Below, piece by piece: positions 36,640-45,116 of a stretch of DNA of 64,000 nucleotides (position 1 is its first letter; each line of letters opens with the position of its first letter). The notes beneath the pieces were generated by a model. The model had not been told where the DNA came from and made no database searches. It was given only the letters and a program-made list of their open reading frames with translations. Source of the DNA: Mesonia phycicola (lineage in GTDB: Bacteria > Bacteroidota > Bacteroidia > Flavobacteriales > Flavobacteriaceae). The position numbers were made by a program, and so were the translations under genes. Where the stretch lies: assembly GCF_900141885.1 (NCBI RefSeq), contig NZ_FQYY01000008.1:62001-126000 (forward strand), given 5' to 3'.

Positions 36640-37659
36640 TTACTCTTTTAAAATCGCCTGATTAATGTCCTTGATTAATTGCGGACCTTCATAAATAAAA
36701 CCTGTATACAATTGTACTAAACTTGCGCCTGCCTCTAGTTTTTCTAAAGCGTCTTTAGCAGAATGAATCCCTCCTACTCCAATAATAGGAAAAGATCGAT
36801 TACTTTTTTCTGCTAAAAACTTAATTACTTCTGTAGAGCGAGAAGTTAAAGGTTTACCACTCAAACCTCCCATTTCTCCTTTATTTTCAGACTGTAAACC
36901 TTCTCTAGAAATAGTAGTATTAGTAGCTATGACACCATCAATTTTCGTGGTTTGCACAATCTCGATAATATCTAATAATTGGCTATCGGTTAAATCTGGA
37001 GCAATTTTTAATAGAATTGGCTTTTGGTTTTGTTTTTTGGCGTTTAATTGCTTTAGCGTATTTAACAAATTAGTTAATGGCTCTTTATCTTGTAAGGCAC
37101 GTAAATTTGGCGTGTTAGGAGAGCTAACATTCACCACAAAATAATCTACATAAGGGAAAAGTGCTTCAAAACAAATCTTGTAATCTTCTACCGCTTCTTC
37201 ATTAGGTGTGACTTTGTTCTTCCCAATATTTCCGCCAATTAAAACGTCTCCATTGTTCTTCTTTAAACGTTCTACAGCAGCCTCAACTCCTTCATTATTA
37301 AACCCCATTCGGTTAATAATAGCCTGGTCTTCTTTTAACCTAAATAATCTTTTTTTAGGATTTCCTGCTTGTGGTTTAGGCGTTAATGTACCTATTTCTA
37401 CAAAACCGAATCCTAATCCAGAAAGTTCTTTGTACAATTTTGCATCTTTATCAAAACCAGCAGCTAAACCCACCGGATTTTTAAATTTCAATCCAAATAC
37501 TTCTCGCTCTAAACGCTTGTCTTCTACCGCATATTTAGCTTTTAAAAAACTTGCCATTCCTGGCACTTTAAAAGATTTACGTAAAAAAGAAAAAGTGAAA
37601 TAATGAATTTTTTCTGGATCAAAATTAAATAAGAAAGGGCGTATAAGTTGCTTGTACAT
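36640..37659 (-). CDS. pyrD: Dihydroorotate dehydrogenase, quinone-dependent (class 2)
   Basis: A 339-residue FMN enzyme of pyrimidine synthesis that oxidises dihydroorotate with quinone. The N-terminal extension ([28 protein letters not shown]) is the membrane-associating helix pair of class 2 enzymes. [15 protein letters not shown], the [21 protein letters not shown] segment, [11 protein letters not shown] with the active-site serine, and IGVGGI near the end complete the family pattern. It is divergent from pepT, with well-formed -33/-7 promoters for both genes. Confidence 0.96.
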   Translation of the reverse strand: MYKQLIRPFLFNFDPEKIHYFTFSFLRKSFKVPGMASFLKAKYAVEDKRLEREVFGLKFKNPVGLAAGFDKDAKLYKELSGLGFGFVEIGTLTPKPQAGNPKKRLFRLKEDQAIINRMGFNNEGVEAAVERLKKNNGDVLIGGNIGKNKVTPNEEAVEDYKICFEALFPYVDYFVVNVSSPNTPNLRALQDKEPLTNLLNTLKQLNAKKQNQKPILLKIAPDLTDSQLLDIIEIVQTTKIDGVIATNTTISREGLQSENKGEMGGLSGKPLTSRSTEVIKFLAEKSNRSFPIIGVGGIHSAKDALEKLEAGASLVQLYTGFIYEGPQLIKDINQAILKE

Positions 37660-37676
37660 CTTGGCTATGGTTTGCG

Positions 37677-37706
37677 CAAAAATACGTTAAAAATAAAAAA
37701 GGCAAA
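37677..37706 (-). promoter_or_regulatory. Promoter of pyrD (-33 and -7)
   Basis: On the minus strand, TTTG (37703-37706), 18 bp, then TATTTTTG (37677-37684): a full match to TTTG-N17-23-TAnnTTTG, 18 bp before the pyrD ATG. Confidence 0.75.
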
Positions 37707-37722
37707 GCCTAATGTAAAAGTC

Positions 37723-37754
37723 TTTGTTTAGCACTTTTTGAATATGTATTTTTG
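37723..37754 (+). promoter_or_regulatory. Promoter of pepT (-33 and -7)
   Basis: TTTG (37723-37726), 20 bp, then TATTTTTG (37747-37754), 15 bp before the pepT ATG at 37770. It shows that the in-frame TTG at 37752 lies in the promoter. Confidence 0.75.
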
Positions 37755-37769
37755 AGAAAAATTTCTAAG

Positions 37770-39014
37770 ATGATCGAAAAACAACATATTATCAATCGCT
37801 TTGTTTCTTACGTAACTATAGACACAGAAAGTGATCCAGCTAGTGACAGTACTCCAAGCACGAAAAAACAATGGGATTTAGCTAATAAACTAGCTGATGA
37901 ACTAAAAGAAATGGGGATGAGTGATGTTACAATAGACGAGAATGCCTACGTAATGGCAACTTTACCTTCTAACGTAGATCACGAAGTACCTGCCATTGGT
38001 TTTGTATCTCATTTTGATACTTCTCCAGATTTTACTGGAGCAAATGTAAAACCTCAAATTATCGAAAATTATGATGGTAAAGATATCGTGTTAAATAAAG
38101 CAGAAGATATTATACTTTCACCAGATTATTTTGATGATTTATTACAATACAAAGGGCAAACGCTCATCACTACCGACGGAACCACGCTTTTAGGAGCCGA
38201 TGATAAAGCGGGTATTACCGAAATTATGAGTGCTGTTGAGTACCTAATTCAACATCCAGAAATTAAACACGGACCTATAAAAGTTGGTTTTACTCCAGAC
38301 GAAGAAATTGGACGTGGCGCACACAAATTTGATGTAGAAAAATTTGGAGCCGAATGGGCATACACTATGGATGGTAGCCAAATTGGAGAGCTTGAGTACG
38401 AGAACTTTAATGCCGCTGGAGCAGATGTTACGGTAAAAGGCAAAATTGTACACCCAGGTTATGCCAAAGGTAAAATGATAAACAGCATGTATATTGCGCA
38501 AGATTTTATCAACTCGTTACCAAGATTAGAAACCCCAGAACATACCGAAGGTAGACAGGGATTTTTTCACTTAACCCAAATTAGTGGAAAGGTAGAAGAA
38601 ACCAACCTGCACTACATAATTCGAGATCACGATAAAGAACATTTTGAAGCTCGTAAAAAAGTAATGCTCGATTTAGCTGCAGAAATTAACGCTCAGCATG
38701 AAAAAGAAGTGATTTTAATAGAAATTAAAGATCAATACTTTAATATGCGCGAAAAAGTAGAACCAGTAATGCATATTGTAGATATTGCAGAAAATGCAAT
38801 GAAAGCCGTAGATGTAGAACCTATTATTAAACCTATTCGTGGTGGTACAGATGGTTCTCAACTTTCATTTATGGGCTTACCTTGTCCTAATATTTTTGCC
38901 GGCGGTCACAACTTTCACGGGCGTTACGAATACGTTCCTGTAGAGAGTATGATTAAAGCTACCCAAGTGATTGTAAAAATTGCAGAACTTACTGCAGAAA
39001 AGTATAAATCTTAA
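37770..39014 (+). CDS. pepT: Peptidase T (tripeptide aminopeptidase)
   Basis: A 414-residue M20B zinc aminopeptidase. The start [23 protein letters not shown] is typical. [10 protein letters not shown] carries the first metal histidine, [11 protein letters not shown] the bridging aspartate, and [15 protein letters not shown] the catalytic glutamate pair. [29 protein letters not shown] carries the dimer and distal-metal residues. It removes the N-terminal residue of tripeptides in the cytoplasm. The ATG at 37770 is chosen because the earlier TTG falls inside the -7 box. Confidence 0.97.
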   Translation: MIEKQHIINRFVSYVTIDTESDPASDSTPSTKKQWDLANKLADELKEMGMSDVTIDENAYVMATLPSNVDHEVPAIGFVSHFDTSPDFTGANVKPQIIENYDGKDIVLNKAEDIILSPDYFDDLLQYKGQTLITTDGTTLLGADDKAGITEIMSAVEYLIQHPEIKHGPIKVGFTPDEEIGRGAHKFDVEKFGAEWAYTMDGSQIGELEYENFNAAGADVTVKGKIVHPGYAKGKMINSMYIAQDFINSLPRLETPEHTEGRQGFFHLTQISGKVEETNLHYIIRDHDKEHFEARKKVMLDLAAEINAQHEKEVILIEIKDQYFNMREKVEPVMHIVDIAENAMKAVDVEPIIKPIRGGTDGSQLSFMGLPCPNIFAGGHNFHGRYEYVPVESMIKATQVIVKIAELTAEKYKS

Positions 39015-39069
39015 GGGCGGCAATTCTCGCTGTACGCTTATAGTTATATTTCAAAAAAACAAAAAATTT

Positions 39070-39111
39070 AAAGGCTGGCAGGAGCTTCTTTTAGTCGCTC
39101 TACCAGTCTTT
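39070..39111 (+). terminator. Probable terminator of pepT
   Basis: AAAGGCTGG..AGGAGC pairs imperfectly with GCTCTACCAGTCTTT and is followed by TATTTTTT, 56 bp after the pepT stop. Confidence 0.6.
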
Positions 39112-39282
39112 ATTTTTTAAGTTTCTTTTCAATATAAGCTATCGCTGCCATCGAGGCCGCAATAATTACTAATTTCCTTAAATCAATAAATCATTTTAAT
39201 TTGTTTTGCTTTTTTAAAACGGAGTAAAAAGATGAAAGCAATATTTTCTTAACTTCAACAACAAAATTTAGCGTAATTTACT

Positions 39283-39876
39283 ATGTCTATAAAATCTTTT
39301 GAAGAATACGTAGAAAAACACAAACAATGGAAAGAAGAGTTACAACAACTTCGTAAAATGCTTCTTTCTACAGAATTAGAAGAGACTATAAAATGGGGAG
39401 CGCCAACTTACGTGATAGCTAATAAAAATGTAGTAGGTTTAGGTGCTTTTAAAAATCACTACGCATTATGGTTTTTTAACGGTGCATTACTTCAGCAAAA
39501 CACCAAATTACTGGTTAATGCACAAGAAGGAAAAACCAAAGCATTACGCCAAATTAAATTTAAAAAAGAGGAAGAGCTCTCTATTTCAACCTTAAAAAAA
39601 TATGTAGAAGAAGCTATACAGCTACAAAAAGCCGGTAAAGAAATTTTGCCTCAAAAAAACAAACCACTAGAAATACCAATTGAATTAGAAGAAGCTTTTA
39701 AAAGCGACGCATCATTAAAATCTGCATTTGAGAAGTTTACCAAAGGTAAACAACGCGAATTTACAGATCACATTGCTAGTGCAAAGCGAGAAGCCACAAG
39801 AATTTCTCGTTTAAAAAAATGTATTCCTATGATAAAAGCAGGAGTTGGTTTACACGATAAGTATAAAAAAAGTTAA
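39283..39876 (+). CDS. DUF1801/YdeI-like (OmdA-type) protein
   Basis: A 197-residue soluble protein. The N-terminal half (MSIKSFEEYVEKHKQWKEELQQLRKMLLST...EETIKWGAPTY) is a DUF1801/YdhG-like domain. The C-terminal half (EIPIELEEAFKSDASLKSAFEKFTKGKQREFTDHIASAKREATRISRL) is the YdeI/OmpD-associated family, linked in some bacteria to resistance against antimicrobial peptides. The molecular function is not established. Its stop is 2 bp from the stop of the convergent small membrane protein gene, and the first terminator downstream lies beyond that gene. Confidence 0.85.
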   Translation: MSIKSFEEYVEKHKQWKEELQQLRKMLLSTELEETIKWGAPTYVIANKNVVGLGAFKNHYALWFFNGALLQQNTKLLVNAQEGKTKALRQIKFKKEEELSISTLKKYVEEAIQLQKAGKEILPQKNKPLEIPIELEEAFKSDASLKSAFEKFTKGKQREFTDHIASAKREATRISRLKKCIPMIKAGVGLHDKYKKS

Positions 39877-39878
39877 GA

Positions 39879-40094
39879 TTATACCACCGAGTTTATTTTT
39901 TGTTTTCTACCTATAGCATAATATAAAATAGCCCCAAATACTCCAGTAAACAGAACTACGAGAGTCCAAATTAATTTATTATTACCTTCAAATTCGCTTC
40001 GTAAAATATCTATTAAAGCTATTACGGGGATAATAAATATAATTAATCCCACAATTAAAATTTGCCAACCAGAAATTGCAGTAAAAAATGTCAT
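39879..40094 (-). CDS. Small two-TM protein with PLDc_N-like domain
   Basis: A 71-residue membrane protein with two helices (about residues 10-28 and 41-62) and the pattern IPVIALIDILRSEFEGNNKLIWTLVVLFTGVFGAILYYAIGRKQK. This matches the PLD-nuclease N-terminal (PLDc_N) membrane module found alone or before phospholipase D domains. It is probably in the inner membrane. Function unknown. The gene is covered on the other strand by the probable 3' extension of the upstream YdeI-like transcript. Confidence 0.8.
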   Translation of the reverse strand: MTFFTAISGWQILIVGLIIFIIPVIALIDILRSEFEGNNKLIWTLVVLFTGVFGAILYYAIGRKQKINSVV

Positions 40095-40122
40095 TTTAAA
40101 TATTTTTTTTCAAATATATTAA

Positions 40123-40166
40123 AAAAACACAAAAGCCTTTCTGAATAGAAAGGCTTTTGTGTTTTT
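40123..40166. terminator. Strong terminator hairpin upstream of the small membrane protein gene
   Basis: A perfect 20-bp stem whose core AAAAGCCTTTCT pairs with AGAAAGGCTTTT, with loop GAAT and A/T runs on both sides. It sits between divergent genes, so it most simply ends the plus-strand transcript from 39283; it could also act as an attenuator for the minus-strand gene. Confidence 0.85.
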
Positions 40167-40242
40167 AGAAATAGTATTTACCTCTATAATTCAATTACTC
40201 AACTAAAGTTTTCACGATCTAAACATTTTTATCATTGTTTAC

Positions 40243-40268
40243 GCAACCTTTTGCATTAAAACAGACTA
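40243..40268 (+). promoter_or_regulatory. ECF-type promoter 1
   Basis: GCAACC (40243-40248), 15 bp, GACTA (40264-40268), 29 bp before the lipoprotein ATG. The same element with identical spacing recurs at 41592-41617. Confidence 0.55.
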
Positions 40269-40296
40269 TTTAATGAACCACTAAAACTAAAACGTT

Positions 40297-41367
40297 ATGA
40301 AAAGACTTTTTTTAATAATTATTATAAGTTTCACAGTTTTATCATGTGAAAACGAGATTATAGGGTTACCAGCGTATGAAGATGTAGAAATTATAGAAAA
40401 AGAATCTGAACTTAGTTCTTACATTAACAGAATAGCTAGCTCAGATAACCCTAACGAAGAAACTATTAGCTGCATAAAATTTAATTATCCGTTAGTTATA
40501 TATCTTTTTGATGCAAATCAAGATTATGTAAGTTCAAATTATATTAATAGTGGAACTGAGTTTAGTGATTTTCTAAATTCAATCCCCATCAATTTACAAA
40601 TGGGTATTAATTACCCTCTAATGACAACCGACAGCAATGGAAATATTATAGAAATTCAAAATAATCAAGATTTAAAAGAGTCTATTGAAACTTGCGTTAA
40701 TGAAGAATTAATCATTGCTTGTAAAAATTATTTAACTGGCACTAACGAAGGGGAAGCTTATGATATTTGCTATTGGGAAATTAAATCATTTACAAATCAC
40801 ACAGAGTTTGAAGGTGATTTATTTAGCTTATCAGAAAGTGGCAGACTCTCTTTTTATCATGACAACATTAGATACGACGGGAGTTGGTTAGCCCATTCAG
40901 ATATTAGTGAAGATAATTTATATCTAAACATTTTTTTAAAAAATAACGGAGAATTAAACTTTCTTAATAAAGATTGGGAAGTACTATCTGGTTTTAACGA
41001 GTGCTGCAATTTTGAAATTACAGATGGCACCAATACCATTTTAATGCAGAGAATTTGTCTTGCAAAATGTATAAATTACGAAATTGAAATATGCCAAGAA
41101 GACCCTCAACAACCGCTAGTTGTTTCTTTGGAAAAATATATACCTTGTATGTTTACTATTAATACTGAAGAGTTTCTAGACCCTATTCAATTTAATTTTT
41201 ACGAAACTCAAGATTGGGCAACTACCGCAACAGATAGTATAAATTTAGAAAGTTATACATTAATCAGTAATCCTCAATCTTTATATTTAAACCGAAAATC
41301 TTATTATACAGGGACCAACATAGATGACATAGAAATAACTGTAGAAGGTGTCACAGACTGTAATTAA
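40297..41367 (+). CDS. Lipoprotein of unknown function, ECF-locus paralogue 1
   Basis: A 356-residue protein with a type II signal peptide (MKRLFLIIIISFTVLSC, C17). The N-terminal third (YEDVEIIEKESELSSYI...FNYPLVIYLFDANQDYVSS...LQMGINYPLM) recurs in the degraded copy 278 bp downstream. The rest contains a WEIKSFTNHTEFEGDLFSL segment and several cysteines, and looks beta-rich. No family is recognised. Its promoter resembles that of the neighbouring sigma-factor operon, so I infer membership of that regulon. It probably sits in the outer membrane facing the periplasm or the surface. Confidence 0.75.
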   Translation: MKRLFLIIIISFTVLSCENEIIGLPAYEDVEIIEKESELSSYINRIASSDNPNEETISCIKFNYPLVIYLFDANQDYVSSNYINSGTEFSDFLNSIPINLQMGINYPLMTTDSNGNIIEIQNNQDLKESIETCVNEELIIACKNYLTGTNEGEAYDICYWEIKSFTNHTEFEGDLFSLSESGRLSFYHDNIRYDGSWLAHSDISEDNLYLNIFLKNNGELNFLNKDWEVLSGFNECCNFEITDGTNTILMQRICLAKCINYEIEICQEDPQQPLVVSLEKYIPCMFTINTEEFLDPIQFNFYETQDWATTATDSINLESYTLISNPQSLYLNRKSYYTGTNIDDIEITVEGVTDCN

Positions 41368-41397
41368 AAGGTAATTACTAAAAAAAACAAGAAAGGC

Positions 41398-41437
41398 AAA
41401 AACAGCTTTACAAACCTTATAAACAAAAGCTGTTTTT
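41398..41437 (+). terminator. Terminator of lipoprotein paralogue 1
   Basis: AAAAACAGCTTT (41398-41409) pairs with AAAGCTGTTTTT (41426-41437), 30 bp after the stop. Confidence 0.75.
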
Positions 41438-41591
41438 GATTTACCTTTAGTATTAAAAAATTAAGTAGAAGCAAATCATAACTAATAGATTAAAATTATA
41501 ATTTACTAACTTATTGTAAAAATGGAAATGAATTATAACTGTTGAAAAATTAATTTTTACAGGTAAAACAAAAAAAATATTTTTTTTTCAC

Positions 41592-41617
41592 GCAACCTTT
41601 TGCTTTAACTAAGACTA
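41592..41617 (+). promoter_or_regulatory. ECF-type promoter 2
   Basis: GCAACC (41592-41597), 15 bp, GACTA (41613-41617), 28 bp before the ATG at 41645. The surrounding leader (CGCAACCTTTTGC, then AAACCACTAAAA) is also shared with promoter 1. Confidence 0.6.
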
Positions 41618-41644
41618 TTTATTAAACCACTAAAATTAAACATT

Positions 41645-42072
41645 ATGAAAAAAATAATTTTATTGCCTGTAGTCACATTTGTATCGGTAAGTAATAACAA
41701 ACATTATAAAAAAAATACTAGGTATGAAGATATCGAAATCTTAGATCAATCTTCAGAGTTATATGAATTACTTGCTCAAAATACACTTAGAGAAGGAGAA
41801 TTTGTTTTTTCAAAATTTAATTCTCCAATTAGTTTTCATTTATTAAATAAAGAGCAAAAATATATAGACACCATTACTATTAATGAGGAAGATGAAATAG
41901 CAGATTTTCTATCAGCTGTAGACCCTAGTTTAAAAATAGGTATTAGTTACCCTATTTATGCTTCCTCTTTTTTAGAAGAAAATACAGTTATAGATATAAA
42001 CACCAATAATGAATTAAAAGAGTATGTAGAAAAGTGCACGATGAAGATTTAATAATTACATGCGAAAATTAG
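41645..42072 (+). pseudogene. Degraded paralogue of the 40.3-kb lipoprotein
   Basis: An open frame of 135 codons runs from 41645 to 42052 and matches the N-terminal third of the 40297 lipoprotein (YEDIEIL..SELYELL, FNSPISFHLLNKEQKYID, LKIGISYPIY, NNELKEYVEKC). The lipobox cysteine is lost: VSVSNN replaces VLSCEN (one base, TGT to AGT). After C131 one base is missing near 42038. In the restored frame the match continues as DEDLIITCEN (compare NEELIIACKN) to a TAG at 42070-42072. The remaining two thirds of the gene are absent. The sigma-factor gene starts at 42060 inside this tail. Confidence 0.7.
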
Positions 42073-42638
42073 AAAATAGCTATTTGACAGAAAAAGAACT
42101 CATACTTTCTTGCAAAAAGAACAATAGAAAAGCTCAAAAAGAACTCTATGAAATTTACAAAGAGAGGTTGTTTTTGGTATGCTTAAAATATTGTAGAAAT
42201 AAAGCAGAGGCAGAAGATAACCTGCACGATACTTTCGTGGAGGTTTTTCTGAATATAAAAAAGTATAAATTTAAAGGATCATTTGAAGGTTGGCTAAAAA
42301 GAATTGCTATTAATAAAGCTATAAGTCTCTATAAAAACAAAAAAGAAATTAACGTAATATTTTACGATTCTCAGCTTAAAGAAGAAGAAGAAACTAAGCT
42401 ATCTGAATTTAACGATTTACCATTACAAAGTATAATTAATGCTATACAAAAATTACCCAATCAATATAGATTAGTGTTTAGTTTATATTACCTAGACGGT
42501 TACTCTCATAAAGAAGTTAGCGAAAAATTAGATATATCTATAAGTACCTCTAAATCTAATTTACATAGAGCCAAAATTCATCTAAGAGAAAATTTAAATA
42601 ATAGTAGTAATTTAAAAAAAGCTAAACGTGGAGCCTAA
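42060..42638 (+). CDS. ECF RNA polymerase sigma factor
   Basis: A 192-residue sigma factor with region 2 (AQKELYEIYKERLFLVCLKYCRNKAEAEDNLHDTFVEVFLNIKKYKFKGSFEGWLKRIAIN) and region 4 (LPNQYRLVFSLYYLDGYSHKEVSEKLDISISTSKSNLHRAK). The ATG at 42060 overlaps the tail of the degraded lipoprotein frame. A TTG at 42084 (MTEKELILSCKKN) would match the usual family start and cannot be excluded. The anti-sigma-like gene overlaps its end by 11 bp. The upstream ECF-type promoter suggests autoregulation. The inducing signal is unknown. Confidence 0.93.
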   Translation: MRKLENSYLTEKELILSCKKNNRKAQKELYEIYKERLFLVCLKYCRNKAEAEDNLHDTFVEVFLNIKKYKFKGSFEGWLKRIAINKAISLYKNKKEINVIFYDSQLKEEEETKLSEFNDLPLQSIINAIQKLPNQYRLVFSLYYLDGYSHKEVSEKLDISISTSKSNLHRAKIHLRENLNNSSNLKKAKRGA

Positions 42639-43953
42639 CAATAATTGGAAAAATAAATTTAACAATCCCGATAAAAACTTTGTTCCTAGTGATAAAGTTT
42701 GGGACTCTATAGATCAAACTATTAGCTACAGACGTAAGAAAAAAAGATTCGTATTTTTACTCTTATTTGTTGGCCTTTTTTCTATTATTTCAATTGGCGG
42801 TTATACTACTTTTGTAAATTCTGATAAGGTTAAAATTACCAATAACAAGAATAACACTAGTAACACCAACAAAACCACACCTAATGAGGTTAATGATAGC
42901 AGCAATAAATCTTTGCATGAAAACGAAAAAATCACGCATAAAAATCACAACAATAAAGATTCTATTAAATTAGTAAACAACAACAAAAAATCACTTTTTA
43001 AAAGTGAAAATACTATAGGCTTTAAGAGTAAAAAAACAGATAATCATAAAATTGCTTCGGTAAACAAACAAGAAGAATCTTACTATAGTAAAAAACACAA
43101 CCAACCTATAACAAAACCTATCAATTCTAGTCATATTAGTTTTGCTTCTAATAAAGATTCATTTATTTCTTGCCAGTTAAATCCGTTAGGTTTAGAATTT
43201 TATAAGTTTGATATTTCAGGAGAGCTACTAAAAAGAAAGAGTAAAAAGAATAAAAACCAAGTAAAAGAACAATTTATTACTTGGGGAATAAAACCAGTAG
43301 CAGGAATAAATATTCTAAAACCTCCTTACAAGAATCATCCGTTAGAAGCAAATAACCCTAATTATAAACAAAATATTAAAATAGGATACAGCTATGGTTT
43401 TCAAATATCTGCAGAGGTAACCCCAAAACTATGGGTTTACACAGGACTTACCGTAAATCATTATAAATATGATATTAAAAACATAAGCATAGACGAGCAA
43501 GAACCACTTAGCTTAGAAAAATTTATAAACATTAACACCAACACATTTATAAGTCAACAAATGCTAAACAATTTTGCCAATGGTACTAATCAATTAGATT
43601 TACAATATAAGTTAGAGTTTTATGAAATACCTTTAATGGCATCTTACAACATACTTAATAAAAGAAACAAAAAACTAAAACTAAATGCAGAAGCAGGTTT
43701 CAGTTTCTTCTTTCAAAAAAATAATTCTATTAACCTAACTAACCAAGAGCAAACACTACCAGCAGGTGAATTAAATTTTTTAAATAAAAATCCATTTAGT
43801 ATTCAAACAGGTTTGCTATCTACCTATCCCTTAAACAATAATTTCTCTATAGAAGCAGGTAGTTTATTTAAATATCATTTCAATTTATTAAATAACGTAA
43901 ACACTTATTCTATTAACCTACAACTTGGGATTAAGTATAAATTTGATTATTAA
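42628..43953 (+). CDS. Anti-sigma-like protein fused to an outer-membrane beta-barrel
   Basis: A 441-residue protein starting at a GTG that overlaps the sigma gene by 11 bp. Residues 1-36 are a short cytosolic segment (MEPNNNWKNKFNNPDKNFVPSDKVWDSIDQTI), followed by RRKKKR and one membrane helix (about 38-60). A 110-residue Asn/Lys/Ser-rich linker is next. The C-terminal 220 residues (WGIKPVAGINI, YSYGFQISAEVTPKLWVYTGL, YEIPLMASY, LNAEAGFSFFF, LQLGIKYKFDY) look like a PorT-type beta-barrel. One chain would thus span from cytoplasm to outer membrane. Its place after the sigma gene suggests it restrains the sigma factor; that is inference. Confidence 0.7.
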   Translation: MEPNNNWKNKFNNPDKNFVPSDKVWDSIDQTISYRRKKKRFVFLLLFVGLFSIISIGGYTTFVNSDKVKITNNKNNTSNTNKTTPNEVNDSSNKSLHENEKITHKNHNNKDSIKLVNNNKKSLFKSENTIGFKSKKTDNHKIASVNKQEESYYSKKHNQPITKPINSSHISFASNKDSFISCQLNPLGLEFYKFDISGELLKRKSKKNKNQVKEQFITWGIKPVAGINILKPPYKNHPLEANNPNYKQNIKIGYSYGFQISAEVTPKLWVYTGLTVNHYKYDIKNISIDEQEPLSLEKFININTNTFISQQMLNNFANGTNQLDLQYKLEFYEIPLMASYNILNKRNKKLKLNAEAGFSFFFQKNNSINLTNQEQTLPAGELNFLNKNPFSIQTGLLSTYPLNNNFSIEAGSLFKYHFNLLNNVNTYSINLQLGIKYKFDY

Positions 43954-44018
43954 AAACAACTTATAACACGTTTACTTAAAAGCTATACAGATAAAATAAA
44001 ATTTTTCTTATTCTTTTT

Positions 44019-44044
44019 GTAACCTTTTATTAATGCTTACGTAT
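44019..44044 (+). promoter_or_regulatory. ECF-like promoter 3, upstream of rpoD
   Basis: GTAACC (44019-44024), 15 bp, CGTAT (44040-44044), 42 bp before the rpoD ATG. Spacing equals promoters 1 and 2, but the -10 differs (CGTAT instead of GACTA). Confidence 0.4.
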
Positions 44045-44085
44045 AATTATATATAACACTCTTAAACATAATCTAGAGAACGTAA

Positions 44086-44949
44086 ATGAGACAACTTAAA
44101 ATTACGAAGCAGGTAACTAATAGAGAAACGGCTTCGCTAGACAAGTATTTACAAGAAATTGGTAAAGTAGATTTAATTACTGCAGATGAAGAAGTAGAAT
44201 TAGCACAACGTATTAGAGCTGGAGATGATAGAGCTTTAGAGAAATTAACAAAAGCTAACCTACGTTTTGTAGTATCTGTATCTAAACAATACCAAAACCA
44301 AGGATTAACTTTGCCAGATTTAATTAATGAAGGTAATTTAGGATTAATTAAAGCTGCAAAACGTTTTGATGAAACTCGTGGTTTTAAATTTATCTCTTAT
44401 GCTGTTTGGTGGATTAGACAATCTATATTACAAGCATTAGCAGAGCAATCTAGAATTGTTAGACTACCTCTAAATAAAATTGGGTCTATAAATAAAATAA
44501 ATAAAACTTATGCTTTTTTAGAGCAATCTAATGAGAGACCTCCAAATGCAGAAGAAATTGCAAAAGAGTTAGACATGAGTATTAATGACGTAAAAGAATC
44601 TTTAAAAAATTCTGGTCGTCACGTATCTATGGATGCCCCTTTAATTGAAGGAGAAAACTCTAATTTATACGATGTTTTACGTTCTGGAGAATCACCAAAC
44701 CCTGATAAAGATTTATTACACGATTCTTTAAAAACAGAAATTGAAAGATCTTTAGAAACACTTACTCCAAGAGAAGCAGACGTAATTAGATTATACTTTG
44801 GTTTAGGAGATCAGCAACCTATGACTCTAGAAGAAATTGGAGAAACTTTTGATTTAACTAGAGAAAGAGTAAGACAAATTAAAGAAAAAGCAATTAGAAG
44901 ATTAAAACATACCTCTAGAAGCAAAATTTTAAAAACCTACTTAGGTTAA
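44086..44949 (+). CDS. rpoD: Primary RNA polymerase sigma factor RpoD (Bacteroidota type)
   Basis: A 287-residue sigma-70 family protein, short because Bacteroidota RpoD lacks the long N-terminal domain. Region 1.2 is [27 protein letters not shown] and region 2 is [56 protein letters not shown]. Region 4 is [48 protein letters not shown]. It recognises the TTTG/TAnnTTTG promoters seen across this window. It is monocistronic with a strong terminator and lies directly after the ECF operon. Confidence 0.97.
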   Translation: MRQLKITKQVTNRETASLDKYLQEIGKVDLITADEEVELAQRIRAGDDRALEKLTKANLRFVVSVSKQYQNQGLTLPDLINEGNLGLIKAAKRFDETRGFKFISYAVWWIRQSILQALAEQSRIVRLPLNKIGSINKINKTYAFLEQSNERPPNAEEIAKELDMSINDVKESLKNSGRHVSMDAPLIEGENSNLYDVLRSGESPNPDKDLLHDSLKTEIERSLETLTPREADVIRLYFGLGDQQPMTLEEIGETFDLTRERVRQIKEKAIRRLKHTSRSKILKTYLG

Positions 44950-45014
44950 ATTTTTGTAACTTTACAGTAACAAACAGTTAATAACATAACTGTTCGTTTT
45001 TTGATTGATGAATG

Positions 45015-45042
45015 AAACCCCGGCTGATTACCGGGGTTTTTT
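45015..45042 (+). terminator. Rho-independent terminator of rpoD
   Basis: AAACCCCGG and CCGGGGTTT around loop CTGATTA, then TTT and ATTCC; 66 bp after the rpoD stop. It is GC-rich, unlike the surroundings. Confidence 0.92.
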
Positions 45043-45116
45043 CATTCCAAAATCATATTTTTTCAAAAAAAATATGATTTAATCTGTTTTTTATTACTTT
45101 TATCTAAAATCACTCT

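Noticed and set aside
37752-37769. Earlier TTG start of pepT
   Set aside because: It is within the -7 element TATTTTTG; family proteins begin at the ATG at 37770.
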